Assembly (NCBI GenBank): GCA_023512345.1
Contig: JAILZT010000006.1
Location: forward strand, 1-64,000
Direction: 5' to 3'
Source of the DNA: Paenibacillus sp.
GTDB taxonomy: Bacteria > Bacillota > Bacilli > Paenibacillales > Paenibacillaceae
Length of the DNA stretch: 64,000 nucleotides
Part shown: positions 27,601 to 35,863 of the stretch, piece after piece
Numbering within the stretch: the stretch's first letter is position 1
Layout of the letters: each line of letters begins with the position of its first letter
Made by a program: the position numbers and the translations under genes
The notes under the pieces: model-generated
What the model was told of the DNA's origin: nothing
What the model saw: only the letters and a program-made list of their open reading frames with translations
Databases searched by the model: none

Positions 27601-28906
27601 CGATCGCCCCGCCACGAATTTTGATACATTTCATATCCTGTCCGCCAATGTCGAGGATAAAGTCGACGTTCGGCATAAACTTCGAGGCGGCTTTGTAATG
27701 CGCAACAGTCTCCACTTCGCCTCCGTCTGTTTTGAGAGCGGACTGAATGAGCCCTTCTCCATATCCCGTTGCGTAGCTTCCTGCAATATAGCAGCCCTCA
27801 GGCATAATTTTATAGATTTCCTTCAATGCATCACTTACCGAGTGCAGGGGATTGCCTTTATTGCTTCCGTAAAAAGTATAGAGTATTTCATCCTGTGAAC
27901 CTGTAAGCACCAGCTTAGTTGTTGTTGAGCCGGCATCAATGCCCAAATAACAAGCACCCTGATAAGACGCCAGGTCTGCCCGTGGGGCTGAAGCCTTTCC
28001 ATGCCTAATCCTGAATTCCACCAGATCGTCCAGTGTCTCAAAAAGCGGCGGCAATTCAGCATCCTGATTTCGATCACCCGCAAAATTCACGGATTCTACC
28101 CGTTCGATCCACCCTTCGATAGACATAAAAACAGGCTCAGCAATAGACAACGCGGAACCAATCGCTACGAAATATTGGGAACGCTCCGGAAATAGGATGT
28201 CACTCTCCGATAGACCCAGTGTTACTGCAAATCTAGATCTAAGCTGGGGTAAAAAGGTAAGCGGACCGCCAAGAAAGGCCACCTTGCCTCGAATGGGGCG
28301 TCCGCAGGCCAACCCGCTGATCGTCTGATTCACGATACTCTGAAAAATGGACGCAGCTATATCCTCACGACGCGCTCCCTCATTGAGGAGCGGTTGAACG
28401 TCGCTTTTAGCAAATACACCACAACGTGATGCAATCGGGTAAATGGTCTCATGCTGCTCGGCCAGTTTGTCCAAGCCCCCGGGGTCTGTCTGCAGCAGGG
28501 AAGCCATTTGATCAATGAACGCCCCCGTACCTCCCGCGCAGGCATTGTTCATACGCTGCTCGATGCCCCCGCTTAAGTAAATAATCTTAGCATCTTCTCC
28601 GCCAAGCTCAATGGCCGTATCACACGCTGGAATCCATTCATGGATCGCTTTTGTACAGGCAATGACCTCCTGAACAAAAGGAATGCCTCCCAGCTTAGAC
28701 AAGGACAACCCCGAGGAACCGCTTACAACGAGCGCAGCTTCTCTGTTTGGAAACTTATCACGCACATCCGACAACAGAGCGAGAATTGCCTTTTTTATAT
28801 CACTATAATGTCTTACATAGTCCTGATAGATAATTGAATGTTGCTCCATGACAACCAATTTGGCTGTAGTTGAACCGATATCAAGCCCGATGCGCAGCAT
28901 CATCAC
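24620..28906 (-). CDS. giant BadF/BcrA-type CoA-dehydratase activase-related protein
   Basis: 1428 residues. Two ASKHA ATPase domains are visible. The first (about 4-260) has IGLDIGSTTAKLVV and NACAGGTGAF with Cys123. The second (about 320-590) has LGIDAGSTTTKLVL, DIGGQDMK and EACSAGCGSFLE. A cysteine-rich stretch follows (GRCGRCSNNCALTI), then a DUF2229-like region, and a C-terminal part like the D component of 2-hydroxyacyl-CoA dehydratase. In characterised relatives the Cys motif binds a shared 4Fe-4S cluster that delivers a low-potential electron at the cost of ATP. Which substrate this fused version serves is not known. Start is GTG or one of two ATGs right after it, with only a weak binding site. 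It has no metabolic partner gene next to it. Confidence 0.85.
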   Translation of the reverse strand: MMMLRIGLDIGSTTAKLVVMEQHSIIYQDYVRHYSDIKKAILALLSDVRDKFPNREAALVVSGSSGLSLSKLGGIPFVQEVIACTKAIHEWIPACDTAIELGGEDAKIIYLSGGIEQRMNNACAGGTGAFIDQMASLLQTDPGGLDKLAEQHETIYPIASRCGVFAKSDVQPLLNEGARREDIAASIFQSIVNQTISGLACGRPIRGKVAFLGGPLTFLPQLRSRFAVTLGLSESDILFPERSQYFVAIGSALSIAEPVFMSIEGWIERVESVNFAGDRNQDAELPPLFETLDDLVEFRIRHGKASAPRADLASYQGACYLGIDAGSTTTKLVLTGSQDEILYTFYGSNKGNPLHSVSDALKEIYKIMPEGCYIAGSYATGYGEGLIQSALKTDGGEVETVAHYKAASKFMPNVDFILDIGGQDMKCIKIRGGAIDSLMLNEACSAGCGSFLESFASALDLGIEEFAESALEATQPVNLGSRCTVFMNSKVKQVQKEGASLADLSAGLAYSVVKNALQKVIKIRNPEDLGENIIVEGGTFYNEAVLRAFESLTGRTVVRPDIAGVMGAYGCAIIAREQVGNAGISTLLKPQELESFTYKVSPGRCGRCSNNCALTISRFPDKSFHVTGNRCERGAGRKKEKNVLPNLMQYKYERFFDYEALPEMQAERGTVGLPRTMNMFENYPFWHAFFTSLRYRAILSPISTKKLFESGMDTIPSESICYPAKMAHGHVQSLISQGVDFIFYPAVVYEKKEDEAAHNHFNCPVVASYPEVIRNNMDGLKEGGIPMVSPFLTFDDISALTKGLARTFTHIPKEEISAAVQAGLVEADRAKNDVRTKGEETLAFLTATGTKGILLCGHPYHADPEINHGLAEMITGMGLAVLTEDSVCHLDQSLGEMSVVNQWTYHARMYRAARLATTRNDLELVQLTSFGCGIDAITCDAVQEIMERNNKVYTLIKIDEISNLGAARIRLRSLLAAMRERDKSNLQPQHLYKEQLNIPFTKEMKATYTILAPQMSPVHFELFERVFQDAGYRLKILETTGPEETEEGLKYVNNDACYPAIVTIGQILSALKSGDYDPNSTAVIMSQTGGGCRATNYIALLRKALKDSGLGQIPVISLNASGMENQPGFRISLKLANRLIAAACYGDLMMRMLYHFRPYEILPGSTQALFRKGMERCKDSLSSFSFREYKRLIRDIVAEFCKLPVVETIKPKVGIVGEILIKFHPDANNQIVELIESEGGEAVMPDFLDFIFYCLYNPIYKAEQFGKSKKLGYINPMLISYLEMYRKPIQTALEGAKLTKGRENIYGLAEKASRLVSVGNQMGEGWFLTAEMMELLDHGVNNIVCIQPFACLPNHITGRGMIKGLKELYPGANIAAIDYDAGVSIVNQTNRIKLMMSIAGGLQSKEHTPVVIGSQLRLPVLESAASRI

Positions 28907-29022
28907 TTCATCACCATGCCTTGTTACAAATTTGAAGTAATATGAGCAACTATATCATGGGAGAGCAGGGCTTTAGCTGTTAAAAATGTAACAGACTTTT
29001 AGAAGATTTTACCACCCGAGCT

Positions 29023-29490
29023 TTATTCCAACTCCAAGGATTGTACCGCTGATTCGACATGCCCCTTTACGCGTACCTTGCGCCATTCCTGTTGTAATAC
29101 ACCCTCTTCATCTATGAGAAATGTCGAACGCACTATACCCATAAATTCCTTTCCATACAGTTTCTTAAGCTGCCATACTCCAAACATCTCACTTACCTTA
29201 TGGTCCTCATCCGAGAGCAGTAAAAAGGGCAGATTATTTTTCGTAATAAATTTACTATGAGACTCTAGGCGGTCTGGACTGATCCCCAGAATAACCGCAT
29301 CCTTCGCTACAATTCGATCGTGGGCATCACGAAATTCACAGGCTTCCTGAGTACAGGCTGGAGTCATATTTTTCGGGTAAAAGAACAGAATAATCTTATG
29401 TCCCCGATAATGGCTTAGGCTCACCTGTTGGCCGTTGGAAGCAGGCAATGTAAAATCCGGTACGTTATCTCCGATGGTTATAGCGTTCAT
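29023..29490 (-). CDS. bcp: thioredoxin-dependent peroxiredoxin, BCP/PrxQ type
   Basis: 155 residues from the ATG with AAGGAG 11 nt upstream; an earlier GTG overlaps that site. The thioredoxin-fold protein has the peroxidatic Cys46 and resolving Cys51 in NMTPACTQEACEF, the classical atypical 2-Cys BCP pattern. It reduces hydrogen peroxide and organic hydroperoxides with electrons from thioredoxin in the cytoplasm. It is divergent from the LCP gene and close to the glutamate-1-semialdehyde aminomutase gene, as in Bacillus. Confidence 0.95.
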   Translation of the reverse strand: MNAITIGDNVPDFTLPASNGQQVSLSHYRGHKIILFFYPKNMTPACTQEACEFRDAHDRIVAKDAVILGISPDRLESHSKFITKNNLPFLLLSDEDHKVSEMFGVWQLKKLYGKEFMGIVRSTFLIDEEGVLQQEWRKVRVKGHVESAVQSLELE

Positions 29491-29554
29491 ATTGGCGTTC
29501 ACTCCTTCAAATTAAGACACAAACTGCTAACTTCTGGCGAAACTTTTGCCGAAA

Positions 29555-29583
29555 TTGATTGTATATCTAAAAGAAATTATAAT
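29555..29583 (+). promoter_or_regulatory. sigma-A promoter of the LCP gene
   Basis: TTGATT (29555-29560), a 17-nt spacer and a consensus TATAAT (29578-29583), 34 nt upstream of the LCP start codon. Confidence 0.8.
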
Positions 29584-29617
29584 GTAGAGAATGTGAATGC
29601 GAAAGGAAGAACGAGAA

Positions 29618-30664
29618 ATGCCACCAAGAACGAAACGACATGCCAAAACAGGTAAGTCGAAAAAACCACTGCTTTGGACACTAGCTATAATTCTTTTGCT
29701 CATCATCGGCTTCGTAGTTTATTTTTTCGGTTCCATTTTTAAAAATCTGGATGACTTCAACAAATCGGGTGAAAATTCGCCCTTTAAGAATGTTGTTGAA
29801 ACCGTAGACGTCGAAACCCCTGAACCTCCAAAATGGGAGGGAACAGAACCCGTTAATATTTTGCTGATGGGTGTAGATGCCCGCGGAGTTAAGGAAGGCG
29901 AGGTGCCCCGCTCCGATACTATGCTGGTTGCTTCTCTTGATCCTGTGAAGAAGAAATTCTATGTATTCTCTATTCTTCGTGATACATATGTATCTATTCC
30001 TGATCGTGGTAAGGACCGCATCAATACAGCGATTACTCACGGACCCAATGTAGCGATGCAGACGGTAAGCGACCTGCTTGGGATTCCGATCCAATATTGG
30101 GTGTACACCGATTTTCAAGGCTTCATTAAGCTGATTGATGCCATAGGCGGTATCGATTATGAGGTTGAGAAGGACATGGTCTATAAGACCAAAGCCGATG
30201 GACCCGAATATGACATTGATCTAAAAAAAGGTTTTCAGCATCTGGACGGTAATATGGCTCTGCAATATGTTCGTTTCCGTCACGACGCTACCTCCGATTT
30301 CACCCGGACTCAGCGCCAGCGTGGATTCCTCAAGGCAGTTGCTGACAAGATGAAGAGTACAACCTCTCTCATCAAGCTGCCAACAATTCTATCAGCTGTG
30401 AATCCCTATGTGGATACAAACCTGACTCTGAACGATATGTGGAAATTGGCCAATGTGGGCTATCAGAGCAGTATGAGCGGCAGTGAGCAAATTCCACCCA
30501 TGGAGTTACTTGTTGAGGAAAAAACTAGCGGCGGTTCTGCCGTAATTGGAATAAGAAGTAACGAGGAATTGAAGCAATTTGTGCAGGAAACTATGAGTGA
30601 TCCTGAACCAACTGCTTCTCCGGAAGCAACAGATGACAGCAGTACAACCGAAACTGGTCAATAA
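29618..30664 (+). CDS. LytR-CpsA-Psr (LCP) family cell-wall polymer ligase
   Basis: 348 residues from the ATG with AAAGGA upstream. A basic N-terminus and one membrane helix (about 20-42) are followed by an extracellular LCP domain with LLMGVDARG, RSDTMLVASLDP, FSILRDTYVSIP and RFRHDATSDFTRTQRQR. The conserved Asp and Arg residues bind the pyrophosphate of a lipid-linked substrate. LCP proteins attach wall teichoic acid or other glycopolymers to peptidoglycan. The tail is Thr/Glu-rich. A short GC hairpin (about 30690-30723) without a T-run follows; it is not a convincing terminator. Confidence 0.93.
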   Translation: MPPRTKRHAKTGKSKKPLLWTLAIILLLIIGFVVYFFGSIFKNLDDFNKSGENSPFKNVVETVDVETPEPPKWEGTEPVNILLMGVDARGVKEGEVPRSDTMLVASLDPVKKKFYVFSILRDTYVSIPDRGKDRINTAITHGPNVAMQTVSDLLGIPIQYWVYTDFQGFIKLIDAIGGIDYEVEKDMVYKTKADGPEYDIDLKKGFQHLDGNMALQYVRFRHDATSDFTRTQRQRGFLKAVADKMKSTTSLIKLPTILSAVNPYVDTNLTLNDMWKLANVGYQSSMSGSEQIPPMELLVEEKTSGGSAVIGIRSNEELKQFVQETMSDPEPTASPEATDDSSTTETGQ

Positions 30665-30769
30665 ACAGTAAATATTCTACATGGGCATAAGCGGGCGGAC
30701 AGCGGTGAGGACTGCAGTTCGCCCGTTCCCCTGCCTGTAAGTAATAGTAAACGAAAGGATGACAAAACA

Positions 30770-32092
30770 ATGAAAATGAATCGTACAAATTCAGAGCATT
30801 TATATGAGGAAGCCCTTCAGCATATCGTAGGAGGCGTTAATAGTCCTTCCCGGTCCTTCAAAGCCGTCGGAGGCGGCGCACCTGTGTTTATGAAACGCGG
30901 AAGTGGCGCACATTTCTATGATGAAGATGGCAACAAATACATAGATTACTTGGCGGCTTATGGCCCGATTATTACCGGTCACGCTCATCCACACATTACT
31001 GCCGCAATCACTAAGGCAGCAGAGAACGGAATTTTGTACGGAACGCCAACACGACTAGAAATCACACTCGCCAAAATGCTCAAAGAAGCCATTCCTTCGA
31101 TGGATAAAGTGCGCTTCGTCAACTCCGGTACAGAAGCGGTTATGACCACCATTCGCGTAGCCCGCGCTTATACAAAACGAAGTAAAATCGTCAAGTTTGC
31201 CGGCTGTTACCATGGTCATTCGGATCTGGTGCTCGTTGCAGCAGGATCAGGTCCTTCTACGCTCGGTATCCCCGATAGCGCTGGAGTACCACAAAGTATC
31301 GCTCAAGAGGTAATTACTGTACCCTTTAATGATCTTGACGCTCTGCGTGAAGCGCTGGAGAAGTGGGGCGAGGATGTTGCAGCCGTTATGGTAGAGCCTA
31401 TCGTTGGCAATTTCGGTATGGTTATGCCTAAGCCTGGGTTTTTAGAGGGTCTCTGTAAGCTCACTCATGACAACGGCTCGTTGGTTATCTACGATGAAGT
31501 GATCACCGCATTCCGCTTCCACTACGGCTCGACACAAACCTATGCCGGATTAGACAATCATGAGGATATCATTCCAGACCTGACAGCACTGGGCAAAATT
31601 ATTGGCGGCGGCCTGCCGATCGGAGCTTACGGCGGACGCAAGCATGTTATGGAACAGGTTGCTCCGCTCGGCCCTGCTTACCAGGCTGGAACTATGGCTG
31701 GTAATCCTGCATCCATCTCGGCGGGTATAGCTTGCCTTGAAGTCCTGCGAGGTGAGGGAGTGTACGAAGAAATGGAGCGTCTTGCGATTCGCTTGGTTGA
31801 GGGTCTTCAGGAATCTGCAGCACGGCATGGTATTCCACTGACAATCAATCGTATACGCGGCGCTTTTTCCACCCATTTCTGCGACCATCCGATTACCAAC
31901 TACGAGGAAGCCCAAGATACAGACGGTGAAATGTTCGCCAGCTTCTTCCGCCATATGCTGAATCGCGGCATTAATCTGGCTCCTTCTAAGTATGAAGCAT
32001 GGTTCCTCACTACGGAACACACTGATGAAGATATCGATGCAACGCTCGAAGCAGCGGAGGAATCCTTCCGTGCTATGGCGGCTGAGAGATAG
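30770..32092 (+). CDS. hemL: glutamate-1-semialdehyde 2,1-aminomutase
   Basis: 440 residues, class III PLP aminotransferase fold. [15 protein letters not shown] at the N-terminus and the PLP-lysine segment [16 protein letters not shown] identify the family; [17 protein letters not shown] is the cofactor phosphate region. It converts glutamate-1-semialdehyde to 5-aminolevulinate, the entry to tetrapyrrole synthesis. Bacillales often carry a main HemL in the hem operon and a second copy (GsaB) beside bcp; this gene sits near bcp and away from other hem genes, so it may be the GsaB paralogue. Start ATG with GAAAGGATG upstream; strong terminator downstream. Confidence 0.93.
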   Translation: MKMNRTNSEHLYEEALQHIVGGVNSPSRSFKAVGGGAPVFMKRGSGAHFYDEDGNKYIDYLAAYGPIITGHAHPHITAAITKAAENGILYGTPTRLEITLAKMLKEAIPSMDKVRFVNSGTEAVMTTIRVARAYTKRSKIVKFAGCYHGHSDLVLVAAGSGPSTLGIPDSAGVPQSIAQEVITVPFNDLDALREALEKWGEDVAAVMVEPIVGNFGMVMPKPGFLEGLCKLTHDNGSLVIYDEVITAFRFHYGSTQTYAGLDNHEDIIPDLTALGKIIGGGLPIGAYGGRKHVMEQVAPLGPAYQAGTMAGNPASISAGIACLEVLRGEGVYEEMERLAIRLVEGLQESAARHGIPLTINRIRGAFSTHFCDHPITNYEEAQDTDGEMFASFFRHMLNRGINLAPSKYEAWFLTTEHTDEDIDATLEAAEESFRAMAAER

Positions 32093-32144
32093 AACTTAGC
32101 TCGCCATCGTTACTTTATTGCCGACTATTAGTCGTCAGTCCCTC

Positions 32145-32177
32145 GAATCCAGCTGCATTTTGTGCAGCTGGATTTTT
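32145..32177 (+). terminator. terminator of the aminomutase gene
   Basis: AATCCAGCTGCA / TGCAGCTGGATT hairpin with a short T-rich loop followed by TTTTT, 53 nt after the stop codon. Confidence 0.9.
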
Positions 32178-32261
32178 GCTTCTAAAGTAACCTTGCTCTC
32201 CCAGCCGCCCGCCCCCTCTTCCTTCCCCCCCGTTTGGTTGAAATCCTCAATATATGGATTG

Positions 32262-32455
32262 AATTGGGGGAATTAAGCCGCTGGGGTGGAATCAAGTGTA
32301 TAAGCTCTTAGGCCCCCTAATGGAACTGAATTGGTAATATCCAGCCTCTGGGGCGAATTCAAGTGTATATGTGCACGTGAATTGGTGATATCGAGCTACT
32401 GGGGTGGAATCAAGTGTATATGTCCACTTGAATTGGCTGAATCGAGCTACTGTGC
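32262..32455 (+). repeat. degenerate 51-bp tandem repeat array
   Basis: Units start with TGAATTGG at 32262, 32327, 32378 and 32429. The second and third are 51 bp, the first is 65 bp with an insertion, the fourth is partial. The shared core is GGGGTGGAATCAAGTGTATA. An open frame through units 2-4 repeats a 17-residue unit because 51 is divisible by three, but it has no ribosome binding site and the first unit breaks the frame, so I treat it as noncoding. The array fills the gap between the aminomutase terminator and the deformylase terminator. Confidence 0.8.
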
Positions 32456-32480
32456 ATCTACACACCACTTTTTTCGGAAC

Positions 32481-32521
32481 AAAAGGCTGTTATCCCATTT
32501 CAGGATAACAGCCTTTTCTTG
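32481..32521. terminator. terminator downstream of the peptide deformylase gene
   Basis: AAAAGGCTGTTATCC / GGATAACAGCCTTTT with a 7-nt loop; on the minus strand it follows the deformylase stop codon by about 13 nt. Confidence 0.88.
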
Positions 32522-32533
32522 CTGCCAACTTAT

Positions 32534-33148
32534 TTATTTACCTTTTTTCTCATATAGACTTCTGATACTCACGTCTTGTGGAAGCTTGAAGGGATTCTCA
32601 GTGTTAATCCGATCGTAGAACATGATTCCGTCGAGGTGATCCATTTCATGCTGAATGACAATGGCTGCGTAGCCTTTGAACCTCAGAACGACCTCTTTCC
32701 CGGAAGAGAAGTCATAACCTTTTACCTTAACGGTTTCATATCTGGGTACAAACCCCTCAATAGGGCGGTCAACCGACAGGCAGCCCTCGCTCTCCGGTAA
32801 ATAAACCATGGATACGGAATGGCTGATAATCTTCGGATTAACCAGAGCATGCTCCAAAAGATTCCCCTTTTCATCCTTTAGATAAAGGACAAACATACGC
32901 TGCTGTAAGCCTATCTGATTCGCGGATAAGCCCACTCCCGAGCGCAGCTTGTATTTAGCAGCTGTCTCGGGATTTTGGCTATTTTTCAGGAATTCCATCA
33001 TGCACTGGAGCGTCCCTTGTACCTCCTCTGACAGCGGCAGTTTAACCGGCTCTGCTACCGTTCGAAGGACGGGATGTCCCTCGCGTATAATATCGTCCAT
33101 CCTAATCACATAGTTAGCATTGTATTTAAAACTAGACAAGCGCTTCAT
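32534..33148 (-). CDS. def: peptide deformylase
   Basis: About 204 residues. All three deformylase motifs are present: GVGLSANQIG (usually GxGLAAxQ, here with Ser), EGCLSV with the metal-binding Cys, and QHEMDHLDG with the two metal-binding His and the catalytic Glu. It removes the formyl group from the initiator methionine of new proteins. The family core starts around MDDIIREGHPVLR; the ATG at 33148 with AAAAGG close upstream is one possible start, an in-frame ATG at 33100 another. It is a single gene with its own terminator. Confidence 0.93.
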   Translation of the reverse strand: MKRLSSFKYNANYVIRMDDIIREGHPVLRTVAEPVKLPLSEEVQGTLQCMMEFLKNSQNPETAAKYKLRSGVGLSANQIGLQQRMFVLYLKDEKGNLLEHALVNPKIISHSVSMVYLPESEGCLSVDRPIEGFVPRYETVKVKGYDFSSGKEVVLRFKGYAAIVIQHEMDHLDGIMFYDRINTENPFKLPQDVSIRSLYEKKGK

Positions 33149-33193
33149 CCACCTTTTCAATAGGAATGTTTCTATAATTAATATTATATAGTA

Positions 33194-34483
33194 TTAAGGA
33201 TTTATGAAGGCCGTTCGCAGCTGGGCACTATATTTTACATCGAATCCAAGACCTGAAGCGAGTGCTGCCAGAGGGAGATACGTTTTATCTTCTTTACCAA
33301 CCTTTTGTAAAAAAGCAGGTGTGTCGATTGCAACCTTCTGTCCATTCACCTTGATAACTTTAGAGCCAATTGTAATAATAACGGTCCTACCGCCGTATAC
33401 GATCGTAGCGCTAGAGGTTTTGTTATCCCACTTGCCCGTTGCGCCTACTGCGTTCAGAACATCCTTCAGCGCCAAAAAGTTTTGCCCGCTTTTGAGAATT
33501 GGCTTGTTCGGCGTATTCAGTTCCACACCTTTGACTACGATGGACATTGGTGCTGCTGAAGGATTCATTACAGCTACGGCTGGTGTACGATACTCACCCC
33601 ACAGCAGTTCTGCAAATACTCTAGCAATCAACTCGTAGCCAGACTGTGTAGGATGAATGTCAATCTTATCTATTGGACTTTTAACAACATAGGTCAGTCC
33701 ACCCTCTTTTCCAGCGAAACTTTCTGCCACATGCACTACTTGAACCACAGCATCTTCCTTGGCCATGCTTGCTGCAACATTATCTACCGTAGCAGTTAAG
33801 CGTGCCGCTGCATCCATTAGTTTCAGATAGTTCGAGGTTAAGTATATTCGGGGAGCAGGCTGATATTGATCTGCCAAAAGTATGGTCACTTTAGGATTGA
33901 TAGCCCGTATATTCTCTAGCGTGGCTTTCATATTCGCGGTGTATTCCGTAAGCCGCTGATCCAGCTGTAACTGAAAATCTTCAGCTGTAAGTTCCTTGAA
34001 ATTCTTAAACAGGGTGCTCATGTCGTTACCGCCAATAGTAATCGTAATTAGATCAGCCGCCTTCAAGTCTGTCGCTGCCTGTGCAGTGTTTGCTGCTAAT
34101 TGCTCGATTCTAGGGTCTGCTAATCCAACCTGAATTTCATTCCCAGTGATTACTGTGCCCTTTGAAACTGCACCCGTATAATTTCGCAAGCCGGATGTAG
34201 TCAACCCCAAGATTCCGTAATTCGCCAGCGAAGTTCTACCGTGGTACCAGCCCTGTTCAAGAAGTCTTTCTGTAAATCCATAAGGCTTCGAGTTAAGATC
34301 CATTCCAGGTTCATAGCCGACTGTAATGGAATCTCCCAGTGCCACAATATTAAAGACATCCGGCTCTGAAGCCCCAGCAACCTCCGCAGCATTTATTGTT
34401 CCGCCTCCAGTGAAGATCAGTGCAGAGAACAGCAGCAAGCCGCTTGTTCCGGCTGCCACAATCCTTTTCCATGCGTTCAGCAT
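33194..34483 (-). CDS. secreted SGNH/GDSL esterase with copper-amine-oxidase-like domain
   Basis: 429 residues from the ATG with GAGGGGGA upstream. A signal peptide (about 1-30) is followed by an SGNH hydrolase domain: GDSITVGYEPG with the catalytic Ser, TIGGNDMSTL as block III, and DIHPTQSGYELIA with the Asp-His pair. The last ~110 residues are a copper-amine-oxidase N-terminal-like repeat, the same add-on seen in the deacetylase at 18603-19910. The enzyme should cleave acyl or acetyl esters outside the cell; the substrate is unknown. It probably forms its own transcription unit. Confidence 0.88.
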   Translation of the reverse strand: MLNAWKRIVAAGTSGLLLFSALIFTGGGTINAAEVAGASEPDVFNIVALGDSITVGYEPGMDLNSKPYGFTERLLEQGWYHGRTSLANYGILGLTTSGLRNYTGAVSKGTVITGNEIQVGLADPRIEQLAANTAQAATDLKAADLITITIGGNDMSTLFKNFKELTAEDFQLQLDQRLTEYTANMKATLENIRAINPKVTILLADQYQPAPRIYLTSNYLKLMDAAARLTATVDNVAASMAKEDAVVQVVHVAESFAGKEGGLTYVVKSPIDKIDIHPTQSGYELIARVFAELLWGEYRTPAVAVMNPSAAPMSIVVKGVELNTPNKPILKSGQNFLALKDVLNAVGATGKWDNKTSSATIVYGGRTVIITIGSKVIKVNGQKVAIDTPAFLQKVGKEDKTYLPLAALASGLGFDVKYSAQLRTAFINP

Positions 34484-34536
34484 CGTATTCCCCCTCAAAT
34501 GTTATGAACCCATTCTATCATTACCGCTGGCTGCAC

Positions 34537-34574
34537 AAAAGAGCGGCTCTCGTTATAGAGAAACCGCTCTTTTG
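34537..34574 (-). terminator. terminator of the inositol-phosphatase / small-protein operon
   Basis: CAAAAGAGCGG / CCGCTCTTTTG inverted repeat, about 10 nt past the stop codon of the 96-residue protein on the minus strand. Confidence 0.8.
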
Positions 34575-34584
34575 AAAGCTTCGC

Positions 34585-34875
34585 TTATTCACTGCCACTG
34601 GGGGAACCATCGTCCCCGTTAGCAGTAGATCCATCTTTAGGGTTAGAACTTTTCACAGCTCGTTCCAGATATTTATCATACCGATCATCCAGCTCACGGC
34701 CGATCTTCCGGTAACGAAGTGTCTCCTCCACAATAGGATCTAGTGTGGTTTGGATGCGAATTTCATATTTCGGTGATATTTCACGAATTTCTTGGGCTTT
34801 ACGGTCGCCCTGCTCCATTTCACCCTCTGTAAGCATGTCGCTTAGCTTGCGTTCCAGATCATTGCTCTCACTCAT
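34585..34875 (-). CDS. small hydrophilic protein of unknown function
   Basis: 96 residues, highly charged and probably helical in residues 1-75, with a Gly/Ser/Asp-rich tail. I recognise no domain. The start ATG has GGGAGGG 9 nt upstream and lies 15 nt after the inositol-phosphatase gene, so the two are co-transcribed and closed by one terminator. The good binding site and operon position support a real gene. Confidence 0.72.
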   Translation of the reverse strand: MSESNDLERKLSDMLTEGEMEQGDRKAQEIREISPKYEIRIQTTLDPIVEETLRYRKIGRELDDRYDKYLERAVKSSNPKDGSTANGDDGSPSGSE

Positions 34876-34890
34876 AGCAGGTTTCCCTCC

Positions 34891-35784
34891 CTAAAGCGTA
34901 TATCCGGTCGCCTGAGCGGCCGTAAGAGACGATACCATACTTTCATGGATCTTCCCGTTACTTGCTACGATATGACGTGTGCCAATATCGTATGTTCTTC
35001 CCAGCGTATCACTCACCTTACCTCCGGATTCCAGTACGAGCAGCACACCTGCCGCACAATCCCAAGGGTTCAGTCCCACTTCCCAGTACCCATCCACCCG
35101 ACCAGCAGCTACATAAGCAAGATGCAGCGCTGCTGAACCGCCGGCGCGAATACCGCGGACTTGCGGAAGAATACTTTGGAGTCCCGCCATATTGACCGGC
35201 TGTGCAAATTCACGGTCCGGTGGAAATCCCATAGCAATAAGACTGTCGGAAAAGTTAGTCTCCCCGGAGACAGAGGTAGGTATGCCGTGCATATAGGCAC
35301 CCTTGCCCTTTTCAGCAACGAACATCTCATCCCTTGTGGGATCATAAATCACTCCGACTGTGATTTCTCCGCGCACCACCAGCGCAATAGATACACAGTA
35401 GAATGGAAATCCATGAACGTAATTAGTGGTTCCATCCACAGGATCGACAATCCACATATATTCATTCTCCCGAGCTTCTGCCAAAGCAGCAGAGGCTGCA
35501 GCAGCTCCCGGTTCAACACTCTCTTCACCAAGAAACGTATGCTCAGGATAATGAGTTAGGACAAGCCTTCTAATCATTTGCTCGACGCCTTTGTCGACCT
35601 CTGTTACGAGATCTTGAGCGGAAGTTTTGATTCCCAGCTCCTTCACCTGACCCTGTTTGCTTTTGATCCATTCTCCTGCCTTGGCAGCTGCATTAATCGC
35701 AATTGCTGTATATCCTTTGCCTGAAACTACATAGGGCTCCCGTTCGACTCGGCTATTTGGATTGATGGGATTTATAGGATTCAT
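34891..35784 (-). CDS. inositol monophosphatase family protein
   Basis: 297 residues. The metal-binding motifs of the family are present: FLGEESVEPG, WIVDPVDGTTNYVHGFPF and NPWDCAAGVLLVLESGG. These Mg-dependent enzymes dephosphorylate inositol monophosphate or related sugar phosphates and PAP. The N-terminal ~20 residues (Asn/Pro/Ile repeats) look like an unusual extension and the start is uncertain because the binding site is weak. It is followed closely by a small hypothetical gene. Confidence 0.92.
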   Translation of the reverse strand: MNPINPINPNSRVEREPYVVSGKGYTAIAINAAAKAGEWIKSKQGQVKELGIKTSAQDLVTEVDKGVEQMIRRLVLTHYPEHTFLGEESVEPGAAAASAALAEARENEYMWIVDPVDGTTNYVHGFPFYCVSIALVVRGEITVGVIYDPTRDEMFVAEKGKGAYMHGIPTSVSGETNFSDSLIAMGFPPDREFAQPVNMAGLQSILPQVRGIRAGGSAALHLAYVAAGRVDGYWEVGLNPWDCAAGVLLVLESGGKVSDTLGRTYDIGTRHIVASNGKIHESMVSSLTAAQATGYTL

Positions 35785-35863
35785 ATCTTCACTTCGCTTT
35801 CTTGAACTTTGTCTTCATAATGAGCTCGCACACTTCCGATACGATAATTACTAGGTATGAACG

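Noticed and set aside
28920..29010. Terminator between the peroxiredoxin and activase genes
   Set aside because: CTGTTA/TAACAG can pair but the stem is short and has no T-run on the relevant strand.
30680..30735. Terminator after the LCP gene
   Set aside because: A GC-rich hairpin is present but no T-run follows, so transcription may continue into the aminomutase gene.
32331..32618. 95-residue open frame through the 51-bp repeats
   Set aside because: No ribosome binding site, crosses a terminator and the 3' end of the deformylase gene on the opposite strand; better explained by repeat periodicity.
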